Shown in pieces: positions 18,106-28,579 of a stretch of DNA of 64,000 nucleotides. The stretch is from MGBC102946 sp022793145 (lineage in GTDB: Bacteria > Bacillota_I > Bacilli_A > RF39 > UBA660), in NCBI GenBank assembly GCA_947426265.1, contig CANEDJ010000001.1, positions 29,088 to 93,087 of the forward strand. The letters run 5' to 3'. Positions within the stretch are counted from its first letter, which is position 1; each line of letters opens with the position of its first letter. A model generated the notes under the pieces. The model saw nothing but the letters and a program-made list of their open reading frames with translations. It did no database searches and had not been told where the DNA came from. The translations under genes and the position numbers were made by a program.

Positions 18106-18873
18106 ATGAAAAAAGGAATCTTAGGTCGTAAAATTGGAATGACTCAAGTATTTACACAATCAGGCAAATTGATTCCAGTAACTGTTGTATCTGTAGAACC
18201 AAATGTGGTAACACAAATTAAGACTATGGAAAATGATGGTTACGAAGCAATTCAACTTGGATTTGATACAAAGAGAGAAAAGTTAGCGACAAAAGCTTCT
18301 ATTGGTCATACCAATAAAGCAAATACTACACCTAAGCGCTTCTTTAGAGAAATTAGAGGTGTAGATATAAACAACTATTCTTTAGGGCAAGAAGTAAAAG
18401 TAGATACTTTCGTTGAAGGAGAAGTTGTTGATGTTACAGGAGTAACAAAAGGAAAAGGTTTCCAAGGTGTTATTAAACGTCACGGACAAAGTCGTGGGCC
18501 TATGGGACACGGATCACATTATCATAGAAAACCAGGTTCAATGGGAACTATGAGACCAATGCGTGTATTCAAAGGTAAAAAATTACCAGGACATATGGGA
18601 CAATTGACAGTGACAATTCAAAACTTAGAAGTTGTAGCTGTTGATTTAGAAAATAATGTAATTTTAATCAAAGGTAATGTTCCAGGAGCTAAAAATTCAT
18701 TAGTAATTATTGAATCAGCTGTAAAAAATCCTGATAAAGTAAACGCAAGAGAAGAATTGATTTCTTACGTTACAGAAAAAACACCTGAGAATCCAGAAAG
18801 CACAGAAGTAGAAGCAACTGTAGAAACTGAATCAGAAACAGTTACAGAAGAAACTACTGAAGTGACTGAGTAA
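18106..18873 (+). CDS. rplC: 50S ribosomal protein L3 with acidic C-terminal tail
   Basis: 255 residues. The core up to about residue 210 is standard L3 ([38 protein letters not shown]). The last roughly 40 residues are a Glu/Thr/Val-rich tail ending ETTEVTE, which most L3 proteins of about 209 residues lack. L3 organises the peptidyl-transferase region. AGGAGG precedes the ATG. Confidence 0.96.
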   Translation: MKKGILGRKIGMTQVFTQSGKLIPVTVVSVEPNVVTQIKTMENDGYEAIQLGFDTKREKLATKASIGHTNKANTTPKRFFREIRGVDINNYSLGQEVKVDTFVEGEVVDVTGVTKGKGFQGVIKRHGQSRGPMGHGSHYHRKPGSMGTMRPMRVFKGKKLPGHMGQLTVTIQNLEVVAVDLENNVILIKGNVPGAKNSLVIIESAVKNPDKVNAREELISYVTEKTPENPESTEVEATVETESETVTEETTEVTE

Positions 18874-18884
18874 GGAGGAATAGT

Positions 18885-19508
18885 ATGGAAAAATTATCTG
18901 TATTAAATATAAAAGGTGAAAAAGTTAAAGATATTACCTTAAACGAAACAGTATGGGGTATTACTCCAAACGATGCTGTATTATATGATGCAATTACATT
19001 AACAAGAAATGCTTTAAGACAAGGTACTGCAGACACTAAAACTCGTAGTGAAGTAAGTGGTGGAGGTAGAAAACCATGGAAGCAAAAGGGTACAGGACGC
19101 GCTAGACAAGGAAGTACTCGTGCACCTCATTGGATTAAAGGTGGAATTGTATTTGGACCACATCCAAGAAGCTATAGTAAGAAAATGAACAGAAAAGAAA
19201 GAAGATTGGCTTTAAAATCTGCTCTATCTTATAAAGTAATTGATAAAGAATTAACAATTGTAGATAGCTTTATCGCAGAAACAAACAAAACAAAAGATAT
19301 GAAAAATATCTTAGCAAATTTAAAAGCAGAAGGTAAAACATTAATTGTAGTAGAAGAATTAAATGACAATGTTATTTTGGGAACTCGTAATTTATCAAAT
19401 ATTGTTTTACTTGAAGCATCTGAAATCAACACATTAGATATTGTTGCAGCAGATAAAATGATTATTACTGAGGCAGCAGTAAAAGCAATTGAGGAGGTGC
19501 TTGTATAA
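18885..19508 (+). CDS. rplD: 50S ribosomal protein L4
   Basis: 207 residues. The conserved [19 protein letters not shown] loop lines the exit tunnel. L4 is also the known autoregulator of S10 operons in enterobacteria. AAGGAGG precedes the ATG. The stop shares one base with the rplW start. Confidence 0.97.
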   Translation: MEKLSVLNIKGEKVKDITLNETVWGITPNDAVLYDAITLTRNALRQGTADTKTRSEVSGGGRKPWKQKGTGRARQGSTRAPHWIKGGIVFGPHPRSYSKKMNRKERRLALKSALSYKVIDKELTIVDSFIAETNKTKDMKNILANLKAEGKTLIVVEELNDNVILGTRNLSNIVLLEASEINTLDIVAADKMIITEAAVKAIEEVLV

Positions 19509-19783
19509 TGAATTATAGAAGTATTATAAAAGCTCCAATTATAACTGAAAAAAGTGCTGAATTAGCAGAACACAATACTTATGTATTTAGTGTTGATACA
19601 AAAGCAAATAAAACAGCAATTAAGCAAGCAATAGAAAACATTTTCAATGTAAAAGTAGAAAGCGTTAATACAATTAACGTAAAACCAAAGAAAAAAAGAG
19701 TTGGTCGTTATGTAGGTAAGACTAACAGAGTAAAAAAAGCAATTGTTAAATTAAAAGAAGGAAGTTCAATTGAACTTAACTAA
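19508..19783 (+). CDS. rplW: 50S ribosomal protein L23
   Basis: 91 residues with [14 protein letters not shown] at the start and [12 protein letters not shown] in the loop. L23 sits at the tunnel exit and docks trigger factor and SRP. Its GAGGTG site lies inside the rplD end. Confidence 0.96.
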   Translation: MNYRSIIKAPIITEKSAELAEHNTYVFSVDTKANKTAIKQAIENIFNVKVESVNTINVKPKKKRVGRYVGKTNRVKKAIVKLKEGSSIELN

Positions 19784-19803
19784 CGAATTAGGAGGACACA
19801 TAT

Positions 19804-20634
19804 ATGGCGATTAAAACATATAAACCAATGACCAATGGTACTCGTGGGATGTCAAAATTAATCAACGATGAAATTACAAAGACAACTCCAGAAAAATCAT
19901 TAGTTGTTACATTAAAGAAAAATGGTGGTCGTAACAACCAAGGTAGAATTACAGTTAGACACCGCGGTGGTGGAGCAAAAAGAAAATACCGTATCATTGA
20001 TTTCAAAAGAAACAAAGATGGTGTTATTGGAACAGTTGCTTCTATCGAATATGACCCAAACAGAACAGCTAACATTGCTTTAATTAAATATGCCGATGGA
20101 GAAAAAAGATATATTATCGCTCCAAAAGGATTAAAAGTTGGAATGAAAGTAGAAAGTGGAGAAAATGCAGATATCAAAGTTGGTAATGCATTACCATTAG
20201 CAAATATTCCAGAAGGTACAATGGTTCATAATATTGAATTAAAACCTGGAAAAGGTGGAGAACTTGCTCGTTCAGCTGGATCTTCAGTTCAAATATTAGG
20301 ACGTGAAGGAAGATATACATTGCTTCGATTAACAAGCGGAGAAGTACGTAAGGTATTAAGTACTTGTAAAGCAACTATCGGAGAAGTAGGAAATGCAGAT
20401 CATGAATTAGTAAAGATTGGTAAAGCAGGTCGTAAAAGACATATGGGTATCCGTCCAACTGTTCGTGGTTCTGTTATGAACCCTAATGACCACCCTCATG
20501 GTGGAGGAGAAGGACGTGCGCCAATCGGACGTAAGGGACCAGTTACTCCATGGGGTAAACCAGCATTAGGATATAAGACAAGAGACAGCAAAAAAGCTTC
20601 AAATAAGTTAATTGTTCGTCGTCGTAACAAATAG
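19804..20634 (+). CDS. rplB: 50S ribosomal protein L2
   Basis: 276 residues. Typical segments are [34 protein letters not shown], and the functional [17 protein letters not shown] histidine loop near the peptidyl-transferase centre. TTAGGAGG precedes the ATG. Confidence 0.97.
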   Translation: MAIKTYKPMTNGTRGMSKLINDEITKTTPEKSLVVTLKKNGGRNNQGRITVRHRGGGAKRKYRIIDFKRNKDGVIGTVASIEYDPNRTANIALIKYADGEKRYIIAPKGLKVGMKVESGENADIKVGNALPLANIPEGTMVHNIELKPGKGGELARSAGSSVQILGREGRYTLLRLTSGEVRKVLSTCKATIGEVGNADHELVKIGKAGRKRHMGIRPTVRGSVMNPNDHPHGGGEGRAPIGRKGPVTPWGKPALGYKTRDSKKASNKLIVRRRNK

Positions 20635-20650
20635 TGAAAGGATGGTTTAA

Positions 20651-20923
20651 ATGGCTAGAAGTTTAAAAAAGGGACCTTTCGTTGATAAAAGTTTAATGAA
20701 TAAGGTTAAAAAAGTAAATGAATCTGGAAAAAAAGAAGTAATTAAAACATGGTCACGCCGTTCAACAATTTATCCTGAATTTATTGGACACACATTTGCT
20801 GTTCATAATGGTAAAGAATTTATTCCTGTTTATGTAACAGAAGACATGGTAGGACATAAATTAGGAGAGTTTGCTTTAACTCGTAAATTTGGCGGACATG
20901 GTGACGACAAAGGTAAAAAATAG
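20651..20923 (+). CDS. rpsS: 30S ribosomal protein S19
   Basis: 90 residues starting [15 protein letters not shown], with [19 protein letters not shown]. It lies in the small-subunit head and contacts S13. The ribosome-binding site GAAAGGATGG is weaker than in its neighbours. Confidence 0.97.
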   Translation: MARSLKKGPFVDKSLMNKVKKVNESGKKEVIKTWSRRSTIYPEFIGHTFAVHNGKEFIPVYVTEDMVGHKLGEFALTRKFGGHGDDKGKK

Positions 20924-20943
20924 CAGGCGAAGGGAGGACTAAA

Positions 20944-21279
20944 ATGGAAGCAAAAGCGATTGCAAAGGGAGTAAGAATCCCAGCTCGTAAAGCTCGTTTA
21001 GTGATCGATTTAGTACGTGGTAAAGACGTAATCGAAGCTGATAAAATTTTAAATAACATGAATAAAGAAGCTGCAAGAATAATACGTAAAGTATTAACTT
21101 CTGCAGTAGCAAATGCTGAAAACAACTTAGGTTTAGATAAAGAAAAATTAGTTGTAAAAGAAGCATATGTAAATGAAGGAGCTACAATGAAAAGAATGAG
21201 ATTTGGTTCTCGTGGACATGTAGATCCAATCAAAAAAAGAACAAGTCATATTACAGTTATTGTAAGTGAGAAAAATTAA
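20944..21279 (+). CDS. rplV: 50S ribosomal protein L22
   Basis: 111 residues; KGVRIPARKARLVIDLVRG and the beta-hairpin segment RMRFGSRGHVDPIKKRTSHI that reaches into the exit tunnel. GAAGGGAGG precedes the ATG. Confidence 0.97.
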   Translation: MEAKAIAKGVRIPARKARLVIDLVRGKDVIEADKILNNMNKEAARIIRKVLTSAVANAENNLGLDKEKLVVKEAYVNEGATMKRMRFGSRGHVDPIKKRTSHITVIVSEKN

Positions 21280-21296
21280 GCAAAGGAGGGTAACTG

Positions 21297-21977
21297 ATGG
21301 GTCAAAAAGTTAGTCCAGTCGGACTTAGAATGGGAATCAATAAAACTTGGGAATCTAAGTGGTATGCAGATAACAAAGATTTTGCTAAGTTTTTAAATAA
21401 TGATGTACAGATTCGCGCATATTTATCTAAAAGATTAAAAGACGCAGCAGTTTCAAGTATTCTTATCGAAAGAACCGCTAAAAAGACAGACGTAATTATT
21501 AACACTGCAAAACCTGGTGTTGTTATTGGTCATGGCGGAGATGAAATTGAAAAAATAAAAAAAGAATTATCAAAATTAGTAAAAGAAGAGATTCAAATTT
21601 CAATTATGGAAATTAAGAATCCAGATGTAGATGCAGCACTTGTTGCAGAAAATATTGCACATCAAATCGAAGGCCGTGTTTCATTCAGAATTGCGCAAAA
21701 AAGAGCGATTCGTAATGCAATGAAAGCTGGGGCAAAAGGAATTAAAACTTCTGTATCAGGTCGTTTAGGTGGAGCTGATATGGCAAGAACAGAAGGATAT
21801 ACAGAAGGTAACATTCCACTTCATACTTTAAGAGCAGATATTGATTATGCTCATAAAGAAGCTGATACAACTTATGGAAAAATCGGTGTAAAAGTATGGA
21901 TTTACAAAGGAGAAATACTTCCTGGTGCAAAAAATAAGGGAGGTAATGAAAATGGCAGTCATTCCAAAAAGAACTAA
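21297..21977 (+). CDS. rpsC: 30S ribosomal protein S3
   Basis: 226 residues beginning [14 protein letters not shown], with the KH-domain [16 protein letters not shown] and the C-terminal [15 protein letters not shown]3 forms part of the mRNA entry tunnel. Its end overlaps the rplP start by 26 bases. Confidence 0.97.
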   Translation: MGQKVSPVGLRMGINKTWESKWYADNKDFAKFLNNDVQIRAYLSKRLKDAAVSSILIERTAKKTDVIINTAKPGVVIGHGGDEIEKIKKELSKLVKEEIQISIMEIKNPDVDAALVAENIAHQIEGRVSFRIAQKRAIRNAMKAGAKGIKTSVSGRLGGADMARTEGYTEGNIPLHTLRADIDYAHKEADTTYGKIGVKVWIYKGEILPGAKNKGGNENGSHSKKN

Positions 21978-22386
21978 ATATCGTAGACCTCATCGTTTAA
22001 GATATGATGGAGTTACGAAAGGAAATAAAGAACTTCATTTTGGTGAATATGGATTAATGGCAATGGAGGGAACTTGGATTACACAACAACAAATTGAATC
22101 TGCTCGTGTTGCTATGACTCGTTATATGAAGCGTGGAGGAAAAGTATGGATTAACATATTCCCACACTTATCATTAACTAAAATCCCATTAGAAACTCGT
22201 ATGGGTAAAGGTAAAGGTCAACCAGAAGCTTGGGTTGCAGTAGTAAAAAAAGGAAAAATCATGTTTGAAATTGGAGGCGTTAGTGAAGAAACAGCTCGCG
22301 AAGCATTAAGACTTGCTATGCATAAACTTCCAATTAAATGTAAATTTGTAAAAAAAGAAGAAAGTGGTGAGGCTAATGAAAAATAG
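21952..22386 (+). CDS. rplP: 50S ribosomal protein L16
   Basis: ATG 21952 is chosen (AAGGGAGG 8 bases upstream); an in-frame ATG at 21946 lies too close to that site. The 144-residue product has [25 protein letters not shown] and [19 protein letters not shown], typical for L16 at the A-site tRNA channel. It overlaps both rpsC and rpmC. Confidence 0.96.
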   Translation: MAVIPKRTKYRRPHRLRYDGVTKGNKELHFGEYGLMAMEGTWITQQQIESARVAMTRYMKRGGKVWINIFPHLSLTKIPLETRMGKGKGQPEAWVAVVKKGKIMFEIGGVSEETAREALRLAMHKLPIKCKFVKKEESGEANEK

Positions 22387-22567
22387 TGAAATTAGAGCAA
22401 TGTCTAATGAAGAAATTTTGAAAAAGATTGAAGAATCTAATGAAGAATTATTTAATTTGCGTTTTAGCCAAGCTACTGGAAATTTAGAAAAACCATCAAG
22501 AATTAGAGAACTTAGAAAATTAGTAGCACGTATGAAAACGATTCTTCGTGAACGTGAAGGTAAATAG
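22376..22567 (+). CDS. rpmC: 50S ribosomal protein L29
   Basis: Start at ATG 22376 with GGTGAGG just upstream; 63 residues. The helical pattern [19 protein letters not shown] and [16 protein letters not shown] is diagnostic. It overlaps the rplP end by 11 bases. Confidence 0.96.
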   Translation: MKNSEIRAMSNEEILKKIEESNEELFNLRFSQATGNLEKPSRIRELRKLVARMKTILREREGK

Positions 22568-22578
22568 GGAGGTAACGT

Positions 22579-22839
22579 ATGAAAGAAAATAAAGCTCGTG
22601 AATTAGTTGGTAAAGTAGTTAGCGACAAGAACGACAAAACAATTACTGTTTTAGTTGAAACTTATAAAACTGACCCATTATACAAAAAACGTGTTAAATA
22701 TTCTAAAAAATTTACTGCACATGATGAAAAAAATGAAGCAAAAACTGGAGATACTGTACGTATTGCAGAAACTAGACCACTATCTAGAACAAAACGTTTC
22801 CGTTTAGTTGAAATAGTAGAAAAAGCAGTTATCTTATAA
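22579..22839 (+). CDS. rpsQ: 30S ribosomal protein S17
   Basis: 86 residues; [31 protein letters not shown] and [20 protein letters not shown] match S17, an early 16S-binding protein. GGGAGGTAA precedes the ATG. Confidence 0.97.
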   Translation: MKENKARELVGKVVSDKNDKTITVLVETYKTDPLYKKRVKYSKKFTAHDEKNEAKTGDTVRIAETRPLSRTKRFRLVEIVEKAVIL

Positions 22840-22869
22840 TAGCTGTAACGGATAAAGGAGGATTCATAT

Positions 22870-23238
22870 ATGATTCAACAAGAAAGCCGTTTAAAAGTTG
22901 CTGATAACTCAGGTGCACGTGAACTTTTAGTCATTCGTGTATTAGGTGGAAGCAAAGTTAAAACTGGTAATATTGGTGATATAGTTGTTGGAACTATTAA
23001 AAAAGCAACTCCTAATGGTACAGTTGGACGTGGTAAGGTAGTGAAAGCTGTAATCGTTAGAAGTAAATTTGGTCTAAGAAGAGAAGATGGTTCTTATATT
23101 AAATTTGATGATAATGCTTGCGTTATTATTAAAGATGATAAGAGCCCAGTTGGAACTCGTGTATTTGGACCAGTAGCACGTGAATTACGTGAAAAAGATT
23201 TTATGAAGATTGTATCACTTGCAAAAGAAGTGCTATAG
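22870..23238 (+). CDS. rplN: 50S ribosomal protein L14
   Basis: 122 residues; [20 protein letters not shown] and [21 protein letters not shown] are the standard ends of L14. AAAGGAGG precedes the ATG. Confidence 0.97.
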   Translation: MIQQESRLKVADNSGARELLVIRVLGGSKVKTGNIGDIVVGTIKKATPNGTVGRGKVVKAVIVRSKFGLRREDGSYIKFDDNACVIIKDDKSPVGTRVFGPVARELREKDFMKIVSLAKEVL

Positions 23239-23254
23239 TTTGGAGGGAAAAAGC

Positions 23255-23563
23255 ATGAACTTGAAAACTGGAGATAAAGTAGTAGTCATTGCTGGTTCTA
23301 ATAAAGGAAAAGAAGGAACTATTACAAAAATTCTTCGTGACGAAAATAAAGTAATCATCGAAGGCGTAAATGTTCGTAAAAAGCATATCAAACCTCAAGG
23401 TGGAAATGCTGGAAGTATTGTAGAAATGGAAGCACCAATTCATGCTTCAAACGTTATGATACTAGATCCTAAAGCAAAAAAAGGAACTAGAATTGGACAC
23501 ACAGTAAATAAAGAAGGAAAGAAAGTTAGAGTTTGCAAAAAATCTAATGAAGTCCTTGACTAA
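23255..23563 (+). CDS. rplX: 50S ribosomal protein L24
   Basis: ATG 23255 is chosen (TGGAGGG upstream); 102 residues. The KOW motif KTGDKVVVIAGSNKGKEGTI, then NVRKKHIKPQGG, identify L24, an assembly initiator of the large subunit. Confidence 0.96.
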   Translation: MNLKTGDKVVVIAGSNKGKEGTITKILRDENKVIIEGVNVRKKHIKPQGGNAGSIVEMEAPIHASNVMILDPKAKKGTRIGHTVNKEGKKVRVCKKSNEVLD

Positions 23564-23581
23564 TTGGAAGGAGGGTTAAGA

Positions 23582-24121
23582 GTGAACCGCCTAAAAGAAA
23601 AATATTTAAATGAAATCGTACCAAGTTTAAGAGAAAAATATAATTACACAAGTATTATGGAAGTTCCAAAGTTAGATAAAATTGTAGTAAATATGGGAGT
23701 TGGAGATGCTGCACATAACAGTAAAATGTTAGAGGCTGCTATAGCAGATTTAGAAGCAATTACAGGACAAAAACCAGTTGCTACAACAGCAAAAAAAGCG
23801 ATTGCTGGATTTAAGTTAAGAGAAGGTCAAGCAATTGGATGTAAAGTAACATTACGTGGAGAAAATATGTATAACTTCTTAGACAAATTAATTAGTATTA
23901 CATTACCACGTGTACGTGACTTTAGAGGAATTTCAAACAAATCATTTGATGGAAGAGGTAATTATACATTAGGATTAACTGAACAATTAATTTTCTCAGA
24001 AATCGAATACGATAACGTTGTAAAAGTTCGTGGTATGGATATTGTATTTGTAACAACAGCTCGTACTAACGAAGAAGCACATGACTTATTAAAAGGTTTC
24101 GGAATGCCTTTTAAGAAATAG
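23582..24121 (+). CDS. rplE: 50S ribosomal protein L5
   Basis: GTG 23582 is the likely start (GGAAGGAGGG 6 bases upstream), giving the usual 179 residues. Motifs are [35 protein letters not shown] and [21 protein letters not shown]5 binds 5S rRNA. Confidence 0.96.
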   Translation: MNRLKEKYLNEIVPSLREKYNYTSIMEVPKLDKIVVNMGVGDAAHNSKMLEAAIADLEAITGQKPVATTAKKAIAGFKLREGQAIGCKVTLRGENMYNFLDKLISITLPRVRDFRGISNKSFDGRGNYTLGLTEQLIFSEIEYDNVVKVRGMDIVFVTTARTNEEAHDLLKGFGMPFKK

Positions 24122-24136
24122 TTATAGGAGGATATT

Positions 24137-24322
24137 ATGGCTAAAAAAAGTATGATAGTAAAAGCTAGTCGTAAACCAAAGTACAAAGTAAGAGAATATA
24201 CACGTTGTCAAAGATGTGGAAGACCTCATGCCGTACTTAGAAAATATGGGATTTGCCGTATTTGTTTTAGAGAATTAGCTTATAAAGGACAAATACCAGG
24301 GGTTACTAAATCTAGCTGGTAG
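24137..24322 (+). CDS. rpsN: 30S ribosomal protein S14, zinc type
   Basis: 61 residues with two CxxC pairs (CQRC at 24-27 and CRIC near 40-43), so it is the zinc-binding S14 form (RpsN, type Z) common in Gram-positive bacteria. AGGAGG precedes the ATG. Confidence 0.97.
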   Translation: MAKKSMIVKASRKPKYKVREYTRCQRCGRPHAVLRKYGICRICFRELAYKGQIPGVTKSSW

Positions 24323-24339
24323 TAGATGGGAGGATATAT

Positions 24340-24735
24340 ATGGTAACAGATCCAATCGCAGATATGCTTACAAGAATACGTAATGCCAATCAAATGCGAT
24401 ACAAAGAAGTTGAAGTACCCGCTTCAAAAATGAAAACTGAAATTGCTAGAATCTTAAAAGAAACTGGATTTATCAGTGATTACAAAGTAGCAAAAGTTGA
24501 TAAATTTGATGTTATTACATTAGATTTAAAATATGGAGATAAAAAAGAGCGCGTTATTACTGGACTTAAAAGAATTTCTAAACCAGGATTACGTGTATAT
24601 GCTAAAGCAGAAGAAATCCCAAGTGTATTAAATGGACTTGGAATTGCCATCATTTCTACTTCAAAAGGAATTATGACTGATAAAGAAGCTAGAGAGAAAT
24701 CATTAGGTGGAGAAGTTTTAGCTTATATTTGGTAG
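24340..24735 (+). CDS. rpsH: 30S ribosomal protein S8
   Basis: 131 residues; [15 protein letters not shown] at the start and [27 protein letters not shown] at the end. S8 is an early 16S-binding protein and the known repressor of spc operons in enterobacteria. Confidence 0.97.
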   Translation: MVTDPIADMLTRIRNANQMRYKEVEVPASKMKTEIARILKETGFISDYKVAKVDKFDVITLDLKYGDKKERVITGLKRISKPGLRVYAKAEEIPSVLNGLGIAIISTSKGIMTDKEAREKSLGGEVLAYIW

Positions 24736-24753
24736 AAAGTTAGGAGGATTATT

Positions 24754-25284
24754 ATGAGTCGTATAGGAAATAGAATATTAACTATACCAGAAAACGTTAC
24801 AGTATCAAAAGATGGTAATGTTGTTACAGTAAAAGGTCCTAAAGGTGAACTTTCTACTGAAATTAACAACCACATTGACATTAAAGTAGATGGAAATGAA
24901 TTAACAGTTACAAGAGAAAATGATAATTATAAAAGTTTTCATGGTACTGCAAACGCAAACATTAGTAATATGATTGAAGGAGTAACTAACGGATTCAAAA
25001 AAGATTTAGAATCTCTTGGTGTAGGATATCGTTTTGCTTTAAAAGGAAAAGACTTGGTAGTAACTGCTGGGTATTCTCATCCTGTAGAAGTAAAAGTTCC
25101 AGAAGGAATCACATTAGAGTGTCCAAGTAATACAGAACTTACAATCAAAGGAATTGACAAATGTTTAGTTGGTGAATTTGCTGCTAATGTTAGAAAAATA
25201 AGAGAACCAGAACCTTATAAGGGGAAAGGTATTCGTTATAAAGATGAAATTGTTCGTCGTAAAGAAGGAAAGAAAGCATCTTAA
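24754..25284 (+). CDS. rplF: 50S ribosomal protein L6
   Basis: 176 residues; MSRIGNRILTIPENVTV, VTVKGPKGELS, and EPEPYKGKGIRYKDEIVRRKEGK near the end. L6 lies near the factor-binding site. TTAGGAGG precedes the ATG. Confidence 0.97.
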   Translation: MSRIGNRILTIPENVTVSKDGNVVTVKGPKGELSTEINNHIDIKVDGNELTVTRENDNYKSFHGTANANISNMIEGVTNGFKKDLESLGVGYRFALKGKDLVVTAGYSHPVEVKVPEGITLECPSNTELTIKGIDKCLVGEFAANVRKIREPEPYKGKGIRYKDEIVRRKEGKKAS

Positions 25285-25313
25285 TATTTAAATAGTAAAG
25301 GAGAGTAATACTT

Positions 25314-25676
25314 ATGATTAAAAAAGTATCTCGTAACGATGTACGTAAAGCTAGACATGCACGTGTAAGATCTAAAGTAGCAGGAACAGTAAATACACCA
25401 AGATTAAATGTGTTTAGATCTAACGGAAACATTTTTGCACAAATCATCGATGATGAAGCATCTGTTACATTAGTAAGTGCATCTTCTATCGATAAAGAGT
25501 TGAAACTAAAAAATGGTGGAAACGTTGAAGCTGCAACTAAAGTAGGAGAATTACTTGCCAAAAGAGCAAAAGATGCAAAAATAAAAACTGTAGTTTTTGA
25601 TAGAGGTGGATACCTATATCATGGTCGTGTAAAGGCTTTAGCTGAAGCTGCTCGCGAAAATGGATTAGAATTCTAA
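25314..25676 (+). CDS. rplR: 50S ribosomal protein L18
   Basis: 120 residues; [18 protein letters not shown] and [27 protein letters not shown] are typical. L18 binds 5S rRNA with L5. AAAGGAGAG precedes the ATG. Confidence 0.97.
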   Translation: MIKKVSRNDVRKARHARVRSKVAGTVNTPRLNVFRSNGNIFAQIIDDEASVTLVSASSIDKELKLKNGGNVEAATKVGELLAKRAKDAKIKTVVFDRGGYLYHGRVKALAEAARENGLEF

Positions 25677-25690
25677 AAGGAGGAAAACAC

Positions 25691-26194
25691 ATGGAAAATA
25701 GAAGAAGAGAACCAAGACCAAAACAATTCGAAGAAGAAGTAATTAATATTGGTCGTGTTACAAAAGTAACAAAAGGTGGTCGTCATTTCCGTTTCTCTGC
25801 TACTGTTGCTGTAGGAGATAGAAAAGGCCAAGTTGGACTTGGAACTGGAAAAGCTAACGAAGTACCAGATGCTATTAAAAAAGCTGTTGCAGCAGCTACT
25901 AAAAATGTGTCAAGAGTATCTATCGTTGATGGAACTATCCCTCATGAAGCAATTGGTGTAAGAGGAGCTAGTAGAGTTATGTTAAAACCTGCTTCAAAAG
26001 GTACTGGAGTAAAAGCTGGTGGACCTGTTAGAGCAGTATTAGAACTTGCTGGTGTAAAAGATATCTTATCAAAATCTCTTGGATCAAATACAAAAATCAA
26101 TATGGCATATGCAACCCTTAATGCACTTAAATCACAAAGAACAATAGAAGAAGTAGCACGTTTACGTGGTAAAAAAGTAGAGGAGATCAGATAG
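25691..26194 (+). CDS. rpsE: 30S ribosomal protein S5
   Basis: 167 residues; [19 protein letters not shown] and [19 protein letters not shown] are diagnostic. S5 helps decoding fidelity. It is followed after one base by rplO; rpmD (L30), which normally lies here, is missing. Confidence 0.97.
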   Translation: MENRRREPRPKQFEEEVINIGRVTKVTKGGRHFRFSATVAVGDRKGQVGLGTGKANEVPDAIKKAVAAATKNVSRVSIVDGTIPHEAIGVRGASRVMLKPASKGTGVKAGGPVRAVLELAGVKDILSKSLGSNTKINMAYATLNALKSQRTIEEVARLRGKKVEEIR

Positions 26195-26195
26195 T

Positions 26196-26639
26196 ATGAA
26201 ATTACATACAATGTATCCAAATGAAGGCGCAACAAAAAAGCGTAAAATTGTTGGTCGTGGAACAAGCAGTGGACATGGAAAAACTGCTGGAAAAGGACAT
26301 AAGGGACAAAATGCAAGAAGTGGTGGAGGAGTAAGACCAGGATTTGAAGGTGGACAATTACCTTTATTCCGTCGCTTACCAAAAAGAGGTTTTACAAATG
26401 CCAGATTTAAAACAGAATATGCTGTTATTAATTTAAGTGATTTAAACAAATTTGAAGATGGAGCAGTGATTACTCCAGAACTTCTAAAAGAGATGGGACT
26501 AATTAAGAATCAATTAGATGGAATTAAAGTATTAGGTAATGGTACATTAGAGAAAAAAGTAAATGTAAAAGCACATAAATTCTCTACTGTAGCAAAAGAA
26601 CAAATAGAAAAATTAGGTGGAAAAGCAGAGGTGATCTAA
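26196..26639 (+). CDS. rplO: 50S ribosomal protein L15
   Basis: 147 residues; [40 protein letters not shown]. It starts one base after the rpsE stop, using AGAGGAGA in the rpsE end. One base separates it from secY. Confidence 0.97.
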   Translation: MKLHTMYPNEGATKKRKIVGRGTSSGHGKTAGKGHKGQNARSGGGVRPGFEGGQLPLFRRLPKRGFTNARFKTEYAVINLSDLNKFEDGAVITPELLKEMGLIKNQLDGIKVLGNGTLEKKVNVKAHKFSTVAKEQIEKLGGKAEVI

Positions 26640-26640
26640 A

Positions 26641-27912
26641 ATGTTTGCAACAATGAAGCAAATATTTAATCCCAAGAATAAAGACTTAAGAAAGAGAATT
26701 TATTTTACTTTCTTCTGTTTATTTATTTTTAAACTAGGAACAACTATTATCGTTCCGGGAGTAAACTCATCTGCATTTGATGCCGGAAAGTTAGGGTTCT
26801 TAGAACTCATTAATGCAATGGGTGGAGGAGCAATGGAAAAATTTTCTATCTTCTCATTAGGTGTAATGCCTTACATTACAGCATCTATTGTTATTCAATT
26901 ATTACAAATGGATATTATTCCTTATTTGGCAGAACTTTCTAAACAAGGTGGAACAGGAAGAGCAAAATTAAATCAAATTACAAGAGTAGTAGGAATTGCA
27001 TTAGCATTCTTTCAAGGATATTTATTTTCTTTCTCTGTAATCAAAGGTGGGACTCCAATTGATTATATGGAATTTGCTCTTATTTTAACAGCAGGAACTG
27101 CGTTCTTACTTTGGTTAGGAGATCAAATTACTGCAAAAGGAATAGGAAATGGAATTTCATTAATTATTATGGCTGGTATTATTGCAAGTCTTCCAACAAT
27201 GTTCGTAAGTGCTTGGCAAAGTTTGATTGTAACAACTAGTACGCAAGCATTAACTTTAGGAATTGTAAAATTTGCGCTTTTAGTAATTGTCTATTTAGCA
27301 ATTGTGATTGGAGTAGTATTTGAACAAAGTGCGGAAAGAAGAGTGCCAATTCAATACGCTAATCGTTCAGTGAATAGTGTTGGAGCAAAAAATAGTTATA
27401 TTCCATTTAAACTTAATTCAGCTGGTGTAGTACCTGTCATTTTCGCATCTGCATTACTTTCAATACCTGCAATAATTGCACAGTTTGTGAAAAAAGATGG
27501 ATTTACATTATTTGTAAATAAATGGCTAACGATGAGTAGTGGTACAGGACTTATCTTGTATATTCTATTAATTATCGGTTTTGCGTATTTTTATACATAT
27601 TTACAATTAAAACCAAAAGAATTAGCTGAAAATTTAAACAAAAATGGTGGTTTTATTCCAGGAGTACGTCCAGGAACTGATACTGAGAAATATGTAAGTG
27701 GAGTTTTAAATAAAATTACAATTGTAGGTGCTATCTTTTTAGCAATAATAGCAGGACTTCCACTTGTGTTCGGTTCTATATCTAGTTTACCAACGAGTGT
27801 GCAACTAGGAGGGACAGGACTTTTAATTGTAGTAGGAGTAGCGCTTGAAACTTATAAGCAAATGGAAAGTCAGTTAGTAAGCCGCCAGTATAAGAGAGGA
27901 AGAAGAAGATAA
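26641..27912 (+). CDS. secY: Preprotein translocase subunit SecY
   Basis: 423 residues with about 10 membrane helices. Recognisable are FKLGTTIIVPGVN, FSIFSLGVMPYITASIVIQLLQ, LTAGTAFLLWLGDQITAKGIGNG and NKNGGFIPGVRPGTDTEKYV. It forms the protein-conducting channel with SecE/SecG. Placement after rplO and before adk is canonical. Confidence 0.97.
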   Translation: MFATMKQIFNPKNKDLRKRIYFTFFCLFIFKLGTTIIVPGVNSSAFDAGKLGFLELINAMGGGAMEKFSIFSLGVMPYITASIVIQLLQMDIIPYLAELSKQGGTGRAKLNQITRVVGIALAFFQGYLFSFSVIKGGTPIDYMEFALILTAGTAFLLWLGDQITAKGIGNGISLIIMAGIIASLPTMFVSAWQSLIVTTSTQALTLGIVKFALLVIVYLAIVIGVVFEQSAERRVPIQYANRSVNSVGAKNSYIPFKLNSAGVVPVIFASALLSIPAIIAQFVKKDGFTLFVNKWLTMSSGTGLILYILLIIGFAYFYTYLQLKPKELAENLNKNGGFIPGVRPGTDTEKYVSGVLNKITIVGAIFLAIIAGLPLVFGSISSLPTSVQLGGTGLLIVVGVALETYKQMESQLVSRQYKRGRRR

Positions 27913-27913
27913 T

Positions 27914-28579
27914 ATGGAAAGCATTATCTTTATAGCTCCTCCAGCAGCAGGAAAAGGTACACAAGCAAATATGCTTTGTGAAGTTTATCAAATTCCTCAT
28001 ATTTCTACTGGAGATCTTCTTCGTGAAGCATCTCTAGTAGAAGATGAAAGAGGAAAGTATATAAAAAAACAAATTAGCAGTGGAGCTTTTGTGAGTGATG
28101 ATATTATTCTAGAATTATTAGAAGAACGATTACAACAAAAAGACTGCAACCATGGTTATATCTTAGATGGTTTTCCTAGAAATATAGAGCAGGCAATTGC
28201 TTATGAAAATATTTTGAAAAAACTAAATAAGAAATTAGGAATTGTAATTTATTTAGATGTCAAAAAAGAACTTGCTTGCAAGAGAATTGAAGGTCGAGTA
28301 ATTTGTCCTCTTTGTGGTTCTGTCTATAATACTATTATAGAAGAAGCGCAACCAAAAGAAGAGGGAATTTGTGATCATTGTGGAAATAAACTTGTAAAAA
28401 GAGCTGATGACAATAGTGAAACATTTGGAGTACGTTATGATACTTATTTAGAAAAAACACAACCTTTGATTGACTACTATGAGAGTAAAAATGTATTATA
28501 TCGTGTTTCTAGTGTTAATAGTAAAGATGAAACTTTTAAAGAAATCTCTTCTTTCTTGGAAGGAAGTAGTAAACTATGA
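27914..28579 (+). CDS. adk: Adenylate kinase, zinc-LID type
   Basis: 221 residues. The P-loop is APPAAGKGTQA (proline and alanine replace the usual GPPGAGKG), followed by ISTGDLLREA and DGFPRN. The LID has the zinc-type cysteines CPLC and CDHC. The enzyme balances AMP, ADP and ATP. Its end overlaps map by 4 bases. Confidence 0.96.
   Translation: MESIIFIAPPAAGKGTQANMLCEVYQIPHISTGDLLREASLVEDERGKYIKKQISSGAFVSDDIILELLEERLQQKDCNHGYILDGFPRNIEQAIAYENILKKLNKKLGIVIYLDVKKELACKRIEGRVICPLCGSVYNTIIEEAQPKEEGICDHCGNKLVKRADDNSETFGVRYDTYLEKTQPLIDYYESKNVLYRVSSVNSKDETFKEISSFLEGSSKL

Noticed and set aside
26162..26449. Long minus-strand open frames across rplO, and similar frames opposite other ribosomal genes
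   Set aside because: They lie fully inside clearly coding genes on the other strand, have no ribosome-binding site and show low-complexity products.
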